Shown: positions 8,827 through 18,472, counted from the first letter of the stretch. The stretch is 47,766 nt of DNA from Burkholderia sp. BCC0506 (GCF_902833145.1 NZ_CADFEN010000023.1:1-47766); one strand, 5' to 3'. Made by a program: numbers and translations. The notes: a model not told the origin generated them from the sequence alone.

Positions 8827-9319
8827 TGAATTCTCCTGATGGTGTTGCGGGGCGTCGTGTGCCGGCCGCCGATCGATACCGGGTCGCATCGCCCTCGTCC
8901 GGTCATCCCATGATCGCGCTCACGATACTTCCCTCTGTGCTTCCGTGCGCATTGTACGGCACCGCCAGGCGCGCGACCGCCCCCTGACGGGAGGCTGCGA
9001 TCGCGGCCAGGATGTCGCGCACGGACCATCGCGCCCACGCACGGAGGCGTCACCGGAACGTCATCCGTGCCGACATACTCTGCTCCTCGGTGCGCGAAAA
9101 CGCGATGCTTCCCTCGAACGAGACCGGGAACGAATCATGCTCCTGCGTCGACCAGCCGGATCCAATTTATTTTCTTTGACGAATGCCGGATTACCGGCGA
9201 ATATTCGCGTCGATCAAGCGGTGAGTACCGCTCAAAACAAGACCAGACAATGCTCGCTCATGCAGTCGGGGACGTTACGCTGCTTCGCCAACAGATACGT
9301 GATCGAAGGGGAAGAAGAA
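8827..9319. other. Divergent intergenic region
   Basis: No convincing gene lies in this 493-base stretch between the hybrid kinase and the small gene at 9320. The only notable content is the palindrome-rich promoter-like block at 9176-9208. Confidence 0.6.
9176..9208 (+). promoter_or_regulatory. Candidate sigma-70 promoter overlaid with palindromes
   Basis: TTGACG at 9176-9181 and AATATT at 9200-9205 are separated by 18 bases. The spacer contains GCCGG-ATTA-CCGGC (9185-9198), and the -10 region lies inside the perfect 12-base palindrome GCGAATATTCGC (9197-9208). This layout suits a repressed promoter for the gene at 9320. It is inferred from pattern only. Confidence 0.35.
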
Positions 9320-9601
9320 ATGACGCCGTTTTCCCAGGATGTGAGCATCAAGCAAACCGCTGCCGTCTCCAAGGCAGCCACGCCGTCGCCCGTTTTCTGG
9401 AAAGCGGGGCCGCTCGTCGAAGCCGCGCCGCCCGAGCCCAAATCCGCGACGCCGGACCTGCGCGATTTCTTCGCCGCCGCCGCGCTGCAAGGATTGCTGT
9501 CGCGCGACGCCGGGCGCAACGTGTCGACGATCGCCGACTACGAATCGAAGCGCGCGGTGAGCGCCTATCGCCTCGCGGACGAAATGCTGAAAGCGCGATG
9601 A
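9320..9601 (+). CDS. Small hypothetical protein
   Basis: A 93-residue protein that I do not recognise. The first half is Ala/Pro-rich and probably flexible. The second half (DLRDFFAAAALQGLLSR to the end) looks helical and ends YRLADEMLKAR. There are no Cys residues, signal peptide or membrane segment. The start at ATG 9320 follows GAAGGGGAAG, a good ribosome-binding site. It lies between the hybrid kinase and manganese catalase genes with a possible own promoter at 9176-9208, suggesting a stress-related accessory role (inference). Confidence 0.6.
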   Translation: MTPFSQDVSIKQTAAVSKAATPSPVFWKAGPLVEAAPPEPKSATPDLRDFFAAAALQGLLSRDAGRNVSTIADYESKRAVSAYRLADEMLKAR

Positions 9602-9890
9602 CCCGGCGGGCCGGCCGGCGCCGGTCGACCTGTCGGCAAAACGCCCTTCACCGCCACCGCGACGGACAGCACGACCTGTGCTGATCGCGAGCACCGACAT
9701 CGAATCGCGCGCGTTCCGACGACGAACGCGACCGACATCGTGCCGGGCCGTCGTGCGGACAAATGACAACCGCTTGAAAATCCGGCAACGGCCGGCATCG
9801 CGCATACGCGGAATCTTCCGGCCGGCCACGGGATCGATTCATGCTGGTTCGACACGGCGAATCCCGCGCAACCCTTTCCACGGAGATGCC

Positions 9891-10796
9891 ATGTTCATCC
9901 ACAACACACGGCTTCAGTACACGGTGCGTGTCGGCGCGCCGAATCCCGGGCTCGCCAACCTGCTGCTCGAGCAGTTCGGCGGCCCGCAGGGCGAACTCGC
10001 CGCCGCGATGCGCTATTTCACGCAGGCGATCACCGAGGAAGACCCCGGCCGCAAGGACATGCTGCTCGATATCGCGACCGAGGAGTTGAGCCACCTCGAA
10101 GTGATTGGCTCGATGGCCGCGATGCTCAACCGCGGCGCCAAGGGCGAACTGGCCGAAGCGGTCGACGAACAGGCCGAGCTGTACCGCAAGCTGCACGGCG
10201 CGGGCAACGACAGCCACGTGACCCAGGTGCTGTACGGCGCGGGCGCGCCGTTGACCAATTCGGGCGGCGTGCCGTGGTCGGCCGCGTACATCGACACCAT
10301 CGGCGAACCGACGGCCGACCTGCGCTCGAACATCGCGGCCGAGGCACGCGCGAAGATCATCTACGAGCGGCTGATCAACGTGACCGACGACCCGGATATT
10401 CGCGACGCGCTCGGCTTCCTGATGACGCGCGAGGTGTCGCACCAGATGTCGTTCGAGAAGGCGCTGTACGCGATCACCGCGAACTTCCCGCCGGGCAAGC
10501 TGCCGCCGAAGGCGCCGTACGATCACGTGTACTTCCGGATGCAGCCGGACGCGGCGCCGCTGGTCGGACCGTGGAACCACGGCGGCGAACTCGAAATCCG
10601 CCCCGCCGAGCCGGCGGTCGATGGCGGCAGCGGAATTCCGGAAGGCATGCTCGACGCGCAGCAGGCGCAGGCCATCGAAGCGATGGCGCAGCGACTCGCA
10701 TCCGATCCGAACAGCGACCCGGTGACGGGTGCCGAACTCGGCGCGGGCCCGCCGGCCCCTCAGGGCGGCAAGCCGGGCAAGCCGGACGGTGCCTGA
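9891..10796 (+). CDS. Manganese catalase
   Basis: A 301-residue non-haem catalase that disproportionates hydrogen peroxide at a dimanganese centre in a four-helix bundle. The expected ligands are visible: Glu in GPQGELAAAMRYF, EExxH in ATEELSHLEV, Glu in AEARAKIIYE and His in REVSHQMSFEKAL. The C-terminal tail is Gly/Pro-rich and low in complexity. Length is normal for the family. It starts at ATG 9891 after CGGAG. It is a single gene in a block of stress genes and converges with the small gene at 10818. Expression control is not visible. Confidence 0.92.
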   Translation: MFIHNTRLQYTVRVGAPNPGLANLLLEQFGGPQGELAAAMRYFTQAITEEDPGRKDMLLDIATEELSHLEVIGSMAAMLNRGAKGELAEAVDEQAELYRKLHGAGNDSHVTQVLYGAGAPLTNSGGVPWSAAYIDTIGEPTADLRSNIAAEARAKIIYERLINVTDDPDIRDALGFLMTREVSHQMSFEKALYAITANFPPGKLPPKAPYDHVYFRMQPDAAPLVGPWNHGGELEIRPAEPAVDGGSGIPEGMLDAQQAQAIEAMAQRLASDPNSDPVTGAELGAGPPAPQGGKPGKPDGA

Positions 10797-10817
10797 ACGG
10801 ACGCCCGCCGGCGCGTA

Positions 10818-11105
10818 TCACGCGCCCGTTTCCCCCGGCCCGGTCTGGTCACCCTGGTCCGCCATCAGATACTGGATGACCAGCGTCGGGTCGGCGATGT
10901 CGAGAATCAGGCGGCGCATCACGCGCTTGCGCATATGGTCGTCATCCAGCGTCCACGGCCCCGCCGCGTCGCCGAGGTAGCGGCCGATCGTGCCGCGATG
11001 GTCGCCGTCCGGAGACAGGCCGAGCCGCGCGGCGAGCAGGCCGGCGATGACGTCGTCGAGTTCGACGCTCAGCGGCCTGGAATCGATCGAGAGTTCGAGC
11101 TTCAT
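10818..11105 (-). CDS. Small hypothetical protein
   Basis: A 95-residue, mostly acidic protein that I do not recognise. It contains SIDSRPLSVELDDVIAGLLAARLGLSPDG and a later MRKRVMRRLILDIADPTLVIQYL helix, with no Cys or membrane segment. It is downstream of groEL on the same strand but separated by a terminator-like hairpin, and it converges with the manganese catalase gene. The start at 11105 was chosen because MKLELS begins the folded-looking part; an in-frame start exists six codons upstream. No strong ribosome-binding site is present. Confidence 0.55.
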   Translation of the reverse strand: MKLELSIDSRPLSVELDDVIAGLLAARLGLSPDGDHRGTIGRYLGDAAGPWTLDDDHMRKRVMRRLILDIADPTLVIQYLMADQGDQTGPGETGA

Positions 11106-11124
11106 GGTCGGTCTCGCAAACACG

Positions 11125-11175
11125 AAAAAGCGGCGCGGCGCGCCCCCACTGTCGCGCGCGCCGGCAAAAGCCGCT
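11125..11175 (-). terminator. Intrinsic terminator after groEL
   Basis: On the minus strand, outer arms AGCGGC/GCCGCT enclose a second GC-rich pair (GGCGCGC/GCGCGCC) and are followed by five T residues. It lies about 50 bases after the groEL stop. Confidence 0.6.
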
Positions 11176-11221
11176 CCGGCCAGCGGCTGTTCGGCGATCG
11201 CAGGCGAGCCTGCGACGCAGG

Positions 11222-12925
<1,704 letters not shown>

Positions 12926-13243
12926 TCAGGCCGCTTTCCTGGCGGGCTGCGATTCGGGTTCGAGTACGCCCATGACGTCCTCTTCGCGCATGACGAGCAG
13001 CTCCTCGCCGTTCACCTTCACGGTCTGGCCTGCATATTTGCCGAAGAGAACCTGGTCGCCGACCTGGAGCTGCAGCGGGCGCTGCGAGCCGTCCTGCAGC
13101 AGCCGGCCGCTGCCGACTGCAATCACTTCACCCTGCTCGGGCCGTTCGGCGGCCGAATCGGGAATCACGATGCCGGAGGCCGTCGTCCGTTGCTGTTCGA
13201 TTCGCTTGACGATAACCCGGTCGTAGAGGGGACGAATCTGCAT
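12926..13243 (-). CDS. groES: Co-chaperonin GroES
   Basis: A 105-residue lid protein of the chaperonin. It begins [17 protein letters not shown], has the mobile-loop region [18 protein letters not shown], and ends with the usual EEDVMGVLE block plus a short basic tail. AGGAG is placed six bases before the ATG at 13243; a second ATG two codons upstream abuts the ribosome-binding site and is less likely. It is the first gene of a groES-groEL operon. Confidence 0.95.
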   Translation of the reverse strand: MQIRPLYDRVIVKRIEQQRTTASGIVIPDSAAERPEQGEVIAVGSGRLLQDGSQRPLQLQVGDQVLFGKYAGQTVKVNGEELLVMREEDVMGVLEPESQPARKAA

Positions 13244-13686
13244 TTTCATCTCCTGAGCGATGAGATCACCTGGAAAAGGGAATCCGTCGGCGCATGTCCG
13301 CGCAAGGGCTGCGCTGCACCGGCGTGCCGTCGATTGGCGAAAAGCGAAATAGTGGCGCAGGGAGCGCGCTTCAAGAGGGGGATAAAAGCACATATGTAAC
13401 AAAATGTTTCACGCCGGGCACCGCGTTCTGCCGGTCGGCGAACGTCTCGCGATGCCCGGTCAAGAGCGGCAACACGGCCTCGACGGTCGCCGCTCCGGGC
13501 CGCGAGAATCGTTGTGCAACGGGCGCTTGAAATCCGCGCGGCCCATCCTATTTTGGTAACGCTCGAGCAGCTGCGGCTAACGCGCTGCGTGTTTCGATTT
13601 GTTTGTCAGCGAGACCTTCGCGGATCGACGAACTGGAGCGCGTAGTCCGGTTCGTCCTCCGTGCGAGGTTCAACCGGGAGCGAATC
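13244..13686. other. Divergent intergenic region
   Basis: No gene is seen. It carries the groES heat-shock-like promoter at 13347-13375 and must hold the promoter for the genes starting at 13687. Nothing else stands out. Confidence 0.55.
13347..13375 (-). promoter_or_regulatory. Candidate heat-shock (sigma-32) promoter of groES
   Basis: On the minus strand, CTTGAA (13375-13370) is a perfect sigma-32 -35 element. After 14 bases comes CCACTATTT (13355-13347), similar to the CCCCATNT -10 element. It lies about 100 bases before groES. Confidence 0.55.
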
Positions 13687-14010
13687 ATGAACGATCCTTT
13701 CTTTCTCTTCGATCGGCTGCCGGAGGTCGGCCGCCGACCACGACGCGTCGTCCGCGTCATCAAGGGTCTGCCGGCCGGCCTGCGGATGGTGCGCAACGGC
13801 ACCGGGCGCTTCGCGCCGATCGGCGCGCGGGTACGCGGAGCGCGCAAGCCGTTCGCGCTGCGCGGCGTGGACCGGACGGCCCAGATCGGCCGACCGAAGC
13901 CGCCGCGGCGCCGGGTCGCCACACCTGGACGCGTGCTGCACCATGTTTCGTTTTTCGGCGCTACGCCTGCTGGCGGCACTTCCGTGCGCGACGGGAGGCG
14001 GCCATGCTGA
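13687..14010 (+). CDS. Small basic hypothetical protein
   Basis: A 107-residue Arg-rich protein starting MNDPFFLFDRLPEVG, which I do not recognise. It is highly basic throughout (RRPRRVVRVIKG, KPPRRRVATPG), compatible with nucleic-acid binding or ribosome association, but no known fold is evident. GGGAG precedes the ATG at 13687. Its last seven bases overlap the start of the next gene, suggesting translational coupling. Codon use fits the chromosome. Confidence 0.55.
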   Translation: MNDPFFLFDRLPEVGRRPRRVVRVIKGLPAGLRMVRNGTGRFAPIGARVRGARKPFALRGVDRTAQIGRPKPPRRRVATPGRVLHHVSFFGATPAGGTSVRDGRRPC

Positions 14011-14282
14011 GCCCGCACGAATTCGCGACACTGATGCTGGTGTACCAAGCGCCGGATCAGCTCGACATGAATCGCGCCGAACTCGATGCGCTGCTCGAAC
14101 GGCAACTCGTCATGCTGGAACATGGCGCCCCCGGCCGCCGACGCGCGCATCTGACGAAAAAGGGTCGATCGATTCTCCATGCGCTCGGGGCCGACATCGC
14201 TTTCCGTCGCAGCCACGAGTCCACCGCGCAGCGCGGCAGTCAAGGCGAAGCGCCTGTCGCACTATCGGACGAGGCCGGATGA
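14004..14282 (+). CDS. Small hypothetical protein, possibly winged-helix
   Basis: A 92-residue protein beginning MLSPHEFATLMLVYQAPDQL. The pattern ELDALLERQLVMLEHG followed by RRRAHLTKKGRSILHALG resembles the recognition helix and wing of MarR-type regulators (a family resemblance I infer), but the protein is shorter than a full MarR. GGGAGGCGGCC precedes the ATG, and the sequence ATGCTGA shares the stop of the upstream gene, so the two are probably co-translated. Confidence 0.6.
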   Translation: MLSPHEFATLMLVYQAPDQLDMNRAELDALLERQLVMLEHGAPGRRRAHLTKKGRSILHALGADIAFRRSHESTAQRGSQGEAPVALSDEAG

Positions 14283-14454
14283 TGCGGAGTGTGGGGCAAC
14301 GCCCCAACGACCGGGCGGCGCGCGGCAAGGCTCGTCGGCGTGACCGTGATCGCGTCGGAGATCACCTCCGGCGCATCCGCCGACGTGAAGCTCTCGCGCC
14401 CCGTCGCACGTTTCAGCGCCTCGCCAACGTTCGGTCGCGGCTTGCGCAGCGCGA

Positions 14455-15297
14455 TCAGGCCTTGCGCGCGACGACACCCACCGGCGAAGCGTGCGCGCGT
14501 TTCGGTGCGGTCTTGTAGTGCGTGCTGTACAGCGCCGCGCCGACGAACACCAGCCCGCCGACCAAGTTGCCGAGTACCGTCGGGATCTCGTTCCACAGCA
14601 GATAGTCGACGATCGTGAAGTGGGCGCCGAGCATCAGTCCGGACGGGAACAGGAACATGTTCACGACCGAGTGCTCGAAGCCCATGTAGAAGAACACGAG
14701 GATCGGCATCCACATCGCGATCACCTTGCCGGGTACGGACGTCGACATCATCGCGGCGACCACGCCGGTCGACACCATCCAGTTGCACATCACGCCGCGC
14801 ACGAACAGCGTGAGCATGCCGGCGGCGCCGTGCGCCGCATAACCGAGCGTGCGTGCTTCGCCGATGCCGCCGATCTTCTGTCCGATCGCGTTCGGCGCTT
14901 CCGAAAAGCCGAATGTGAAGATGATCGCCATGAACAGCGCGACCGTCAGCGCGCCCGCGAAATTGCCGAAGAACACCAACGTCCAGTTGCGGAACACGCC
15001 CCCCCAGGTCGCGCCGGGCCGGCGATCGATCACCGCGAGCGGCGCGAGCGTGAAGACGCCGGTGAGCAGGTCGAAGCCGAGCAGGTACAGCATGCAGAAT
15101 CCCACCGGAAACAGCAGCGAACCGGCCAGTGCGTTGCCGGTGTTGATGGTGATGCTGACCGCGAAGGCGGCTGCGAGCGCGAGGATCGCGCCCGCCATGT
15201 ACGCGCGAATCAGCGTATCGCGGGTCGACATCGACAGCTTCGATTCACCGGCGTCGACCATCCTGGTGACGAATTCGTTGGGCATGAGGTAGGCCAT
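14455..15297 (-). CDS. Formate/nitrite transporter (FNT) family channel
   Basis: A 280-residue inner-membrane channel with six membrane segments, homologous to FocA and NirC, which conduct formate or nitrite. Family hallmarks include FPVGFCMLYLLGFDLLTG, the GVFRNWTLVFFGNFAGAL block and the central-pore His in MGFEHSVVNMFLFPSG. No formate or nitrite enzyme is adjacent, but the upstream regulator senses nitrate/nitrite and the leader looks antitermination-controlled, so nitrite (or nitrate-linked) transport is the better guess. The start at ATG 15297 is chosen over an in-frame TTG five codons upstream. Transcription probably begins near 15444. Confidence 0.9.
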   Translation of the reverse strand: MAYLMPNEFVTRMVDAGESKLSMSTRDTLIRAYMAGAILALAAAFAVSITINTGNALAGSLLFPVGFCMLYLLGFDLLTGVFTLAPLAVIDRRPGATWGGVFRNWTLVFFGNFAGALTVALFMAIIFTFGFSEAPNAIGQKIGGIGEARTLGYAAHGAAGMLTLFVRGVMCNWMVSTGVVAAMMSTSVPGKVIAMWMPILVFFYMGFEHSVVNMFLFPSGLMLGAHFTIVDYLLWNEIPTVLGNLVGGLVFVGAALYSTHYKTAPKRAHASPVGVVARKA

Positions 15298-15324
15298 GGT
15301 GTGCGCTCGCAAAGTTGGACGTGC

Positions 15325-15371
15325 AAAAAAAACGCGCCAGGCACTCGCTCGACATGCGAGTGCCTGGCGCG
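15325..15371 (-). terminator. Intrinsic terminator in the FNT leader
   Basis: A perfect 16-base-pair stem (arms 15333-15348 and 15356-15371) with a 7-base loop is followed on the minus strand by eight T residues (15332-15325). It ends 27 bases before the FNT start, so without antitermination it should block FNT expression. Confidence 0.9.
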
Positions 15372-15444
15372 GACGCTGTTATCCACGTGATCGGCCGCCA
15401 CGGTTCGACATGGCGTGATCGTCAGGCCGCCATTAGCCCGACGA
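15368..15444 (-). ncRNA. Candidate ANTAR antiterminator leader (two hairpins)
   Basis: Hairpin 1 (15444-15419) has ten pairs (two G-U) and the hexaloop AATGGC, with the conserved A1 and G4 of ANTAR targets. Hairpin 2 (15387-15368) has seven pairs and the loop AACAGC, and its 3' arm shares bases 15371-15368 with the terminator stem, so the two exclude each other. Both loops fit the pattern T-AA-Y-R-GC-G including the closing U-G pair. The linker is 31 bases and contains a possible middle hairpin. This matches the established two-hairpin mechanism of NasR and EutV. That the adjacent NIT-ANTAR protein binds here is inferred. Confidence 0.75.
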
Positions 15445-15454
15445 GCGAGATGTT

Positions 15455-15471
15455 TGCAACTTTCATACCAG
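15455..15471 (-). promoter_or_regulatory. Sigma-54 promoter of the FNT gene
   Basis: CTGGTATGAAAGTTGCA on the minus strand has GG-N10-GC and matches the consensus YTGGCACGRNNNTTGCW at all specified bases except two C-to-T changes. The predicted transcription start is near 15444, exactly where the first leader hairpin begins. Confidence 0.75.
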
Positions 15472-15546
15472 TGACGGGAATATCGCGATGCAGGCTGGCC
15501 GGACGCGAAATGCCGGGAGAGAAAGCCGCAACCGATCGCAGCGAAT

Positions 15547-15579
15547 CGCACTCGCGCGGTGCAAACTGCACTTCGTGCA
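15547..15579 (-). promoter_or_regulatory. Candidate NtrC upstream activator sites
   Basis: On the minus strand, 15563-15547 reads TGCACC-GCGCG-AGTGCG, 10 of 12 positions of the NtrC-type TGCACC-N5-GGTGCA. A 13-base palindrome TGCACGAAGTGCA lies just upstream at 15579-15567. Both sit about 100-135 bases before the predicted start, the usual position for sigma-54 enhancer sites. Confidence 0.5.
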
Positions 15580-15625
15580 TGCGCTTCGGGCGCCGCCGCG
15601 GTGCGTGAAGCGCGGTGCGTTCGGG

Positions 15626-16981
15626 TCAGGTCGTGCCGTCGTCGTGCGGTGTCTCCGGCGCGCTTCGCTGCATACGGCGTCGCGCGGAAGGTTGCGCGTG
15701 CTCGTCGACGAATCGCTCGGGCGACGTCAGCGCGTCTTCCGCGATATCGGCAAGCGGCCGATTGCCGTCCATCGACGCTTTCTGCAGCATCCGATACGCT
15801 TCGTCCTCCCGCAGGCTGAAGCGCGTCATCAGCGTCTTTTTCGCGCGCTGCACGAGCTTTCGTTCATAGAGCGCGCGACGTGCCGCGTCGAGCTCGACCT
15901 CCGCGCCGGCCAGGCGCGCCGATTGCGACTCCAGCAGGGATTTCAGGCTGGCGAGCGTCCCCAGGTCGGAGCCGGAGAGGCGTCCCGGCAGTTCGTGAAC
16001 CGCCGTGCGCGCCGACAACGGATCGCCGGCGAAGAACTGGGCGAGGGCCTGGATATGCGGGGGCGGATTGTTCCGCAACTGCGCCATCAGGCGCTCGGAG
16101 TCGCGCAGCGTTCGATGCGCGTCGTCGATTCGCGCGTCGCACGTCTCCTGCACCTGCAGCGTCAGCGCGATCTGAAGGTGCCAGAGATCGTCGATGCGGG
16201 CGCTCGCGGCGTCGAACCATGCTTCGCTCAGGCCGGCATCGAGCGCATCGCCGGCGTGCGCCGTGCACAGTACGCGGCGCAGCTTCTCGAGCGCCGCCAT
16301 GTGCGGCTCCGTCATGCGGGTTTCCCACCATGCGTTTTGCGCCGTGCTCGCGAAGCTCGCGAAGACTTCGAGATTGCGCTCCTGCGCGGCTATCAGATAC
16401 AGCAGGCGCTGCTGCTGGTCCGCCGAAAACGTGCCCGCCGCGAACATGTGCGCGCCGACGGCGCGTTCCTGTCCCGCTTCCTCCTTGCCCTCGACGACAT
16501 GGACGAGCGCAATCAGCATGCGCGACACCGACGGATCCGCCCCGCTGTCGGCAACCTGGAAAATCAGTTCCACCAGGCCGCCGATCACGGTACTGAACGC
16601 CTGGACGGAATCGGGCGCCGACAGCGCAAGATGGTCGATCTGTTCGCGCAGCACGTCCAGCGATTCCAGGTCGAGCAGCACCCAGGCGATCAGCGACAGC
16701 AGGCGCGACGTCGAGCCGCGCGCGGGCGTCAGTTCCAGATCCAGGCGCTCGCGCAACTGCGCGACGAGCGGCACCGATTCGGCGCGCGAAGCCGCGCGTT
16801 CGGCGACAAAGCGCTTGCCGCTCGACGCCAGATAGATGCTGCTGGCGCCGCGCTCGCGCTGCAGCGCATGGATCAGGCGGCCGAGCAGGTCAACCAATTC
16901 GATCTGCTCGGCCAGGTGGCGCAGGGACGCGATTTCCTGCTGCTTGGCGAGCAGCGCGAATTGCAGGGCAGTGGCGGGCAT
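15626..16981 (-). CDS. NIT-ANTAR transcription antiterminator (NasR-like)
   Basis: A 451-residue cytoplasmic regulator. Residues about 25-330 form a NIT nitrate/nitrite-sensing helical domain with the signature HALQRERGASSIYLAS. The C-terminal part (about 365-430) is an ANTAR RNA-binding domain preceded by a helical linker, with the typical block DEAYRMLQKASMDGNRPLADIAED. In Klebsiella NasR, nitrate or nitrite binding to NIT frees ANTAR to bind leader hairpins and suppress a terminator. The gene lies directly upstream of the FNT gene on the same strand, separated by a leader with matching RNA features. The start at ATG 16981 fits the family N-terminus; its ribosome-binding site is weak. Confidence 0.9.
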   Translation of the reverse strand: MPATALQFALLAKQQEIASLRHLAEQIELVDLLGRLIHALQRERGASSIYLASSGKRFVAERAASRAESVPLVAQLRERLDLELTPARGSTSRLLSLIAWVLLDLESLDVLREQIDHLALSAPDSVQAFSTVIGGLVELIFQVADSGADPSVSRMLIALVHVVEGKEEAGQERAVGAHMFAAGTFSADQQQRLLYLIAAQERNLEVFASFASTAQNAWWETRMTEPHMAALEKLRRVLCTAHAGDALDAGLSEAWFDAASARIDDLWHLQIALTLQVQETCDARIDDAHRTLRDSERLMAQLRNNPPPHIQALAQFFAGDPLSARTAVHELPGRLSGSDLGTLASLKSLLESQSARLAGAEVELDAARRALYERKLVQRAKKTLMTRFSLREDEAYRMLQKASMDGNRPLADIAEDALTSPERFVDEHAQPSARRRMQRSAPETPHDDGTT

Positions 16982-17374
16982 GGTGGATACTGACCGTCGA
17001 CAGGGACTCGGTGCAGTGTAGTGCGGACAATAATCGTTGTTTTTTACGCCTTGCATGTCAAGATTCGTGACGAAGGCCTGGTCCGCAACAAGGCGATCTA
17101 TCTGGCGCCGTTCAAAAACGAGCTTTACCCGCTCCCCGATCGTCCTGTTCTCTGGCGGGGCAGGCCAGCCGTGATAAGCAGGCTTGTGCGAAACCCGAGT
17201 TCGACCGGGCAATCGGAGCATAGAGATAAGGTTCCCATCTCGTTATCATGCTGTAGGAGTTCACAATCAATGCTAGCCGTGCCCAAAGGAGTGCTAGCAA
17301 TGTTGCACCTGAGACGTTTCTTGTAGCCATTGGGCAAGTGAGTTCTCTTTTATCCTAGAGGCAAGGGGAACTCG
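16982..17374. other. Intergenic region before the IS, AT-richer on the right
   Basis: No gene is convincing. The left part must contain the promoter of the NIT-ANTAR gene. The right part, from about 17220, is lower in GC and has a 7-base inverted repeat TGCTAGC/GCTAGCA (17271-17277 and 17293-17299); it probably includes the left end of the insertion sequence. Confidence 0.45.
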
Positions 17375-17633
17375 ATGAAGAAGCGATTTACCGACGAGCA
17401 GGTCATCCGGATCTTGCGCGAGGCCGAGAGCCGGGATGAGCCGGTGAAGGATCTATGTAAGCGCCACAACATCTCGGAACAGACGTTCTATCGTTGGCGC
17501 AACAAGTTCGGCGGCATGGACGTGGCGGACGCGCGTCGGCTCAAGGAACTGGAATCGGAGAACGATCGGCTCAAGCGCCTGATCGCCGAGCAGATGCTGG
17601 TAATCGACGGCCTGAAGGCGTTCAGCCGAAAAA
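17375..17633 (+). CDS. IS3-family transposase OrfA
   Basis: About 86 residues, beginning [18 protein letters not shown], with a helix-turn-helix ([22 protein letters not shown]) and a Leu-zipper-like helix ([20 protein letters not shown]). OrfA binds the element's ends. Its usual stop after FSRKK is missing because the A-run at 17629-17634 has six A residues where seven would give a stop. Its frame therefore stays open into the orfB region, down to 18472. Confidence 0.8.
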
Positions 17634-18472
17634 ATGACCACCCCGACGGGCCGGCGCGAGGCGCTGGAAGTCCTGACTCGGCGGGGGCTCTCGCAACGCA
17701 AGGCATGTCGCTACTTGGGATTGAGCCGCCGAGTGGCGACCTATACGCTCAAGCAACCGGAGAAGGATCGGCGTCTGGGCGAGAGGCTGATGACGGCCGC
17801 GCAAGAGGTGCCGCGCTTCGGCTATCGCCGGATGTCGGCCTGGCTGGCGTTGAGCGAATCGCGCGTGCGGCGAATGTGGCGGGCCCTGCAGCTCAACATT
17901 CCGCGCCGACGTCCTCGCCGACGTCGTTGCGGCGACGACATACGCCTGCCCGGTGCACACAGCCCAATTCGGTCTGGAGCGATGACTTCGTGCACGATCA
18001 ACTGGTGGATGGCCGGGCGTTGAAGATGCTATGCGTGATCGATGAATACACCCGCGAATGCTTGGCGATCGAGGTTGGCGCCAGCCTGCGGTCGCAGGAC
18101 GTGATCTTGGCGCTATCGCGACTCATACGGCTGTACGGCAAGCCCGCGTTTATTCGGTCGGACAACGGCGCAGAATTTACCGCGGCCAGGGTCATGCGTT
18201 GGCTGCGGGACGCTGCAATCGGTCCGGCCTTCATTGCGCCTGGCAGTCCATGGCAAAACGGATTCGTCGAAAGCTTCAACGGCAAACTGCGAGACGAATT
18301 GCTAAACCGCGAATGGTTCCGCAGCCGCGCCGAGGCCAAGGTGCTGATCGAACGCTGGCGGCAGTTCTATAACGAGCGCCGGCCTCACAGCGCTCATCGC
18401 TACCAACCTCCGGCCACGATCCGTCGAGCGTGGCTGGATTCCGATAATATCGACGCGAGACTCACTGCCTGA
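17634..18472 (+). pseudogene. IS3-family transposase OrfB, frameshifted
   Basis: The DDE integrase subunit. The first part (from ATG 17634, starting [18 protein letters not shown]) is in one frame up to about 17957, and the catalytic part is in another. The join reads ...IRLPGA then [11 protein letters not shown] if one A is restored near 17957. The DDE residues are visible in [13 protein letters not shown] and SFNGKLRDE. One frameshift inactivates orfB unless it is a sequencing error. Confidence 0.8.

Noticed and set aside
14240-14454. A protein-like minus-strand stretch after the FNT stop
   Set aside because: No start codon of its own and no recognisable family; the opposite strand reads equally well. 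Possibly a remnant, but not supportable.
15325-15371. Terminator only serving the upstream NIT-ANTAR gene
   Set aside because: It lies about 255 bases after that stop, beyond a strong sigma-54 promoter match and hairpins that compete with it, so a leader attenuator is the better reading, although it could also end upstream transcripts.
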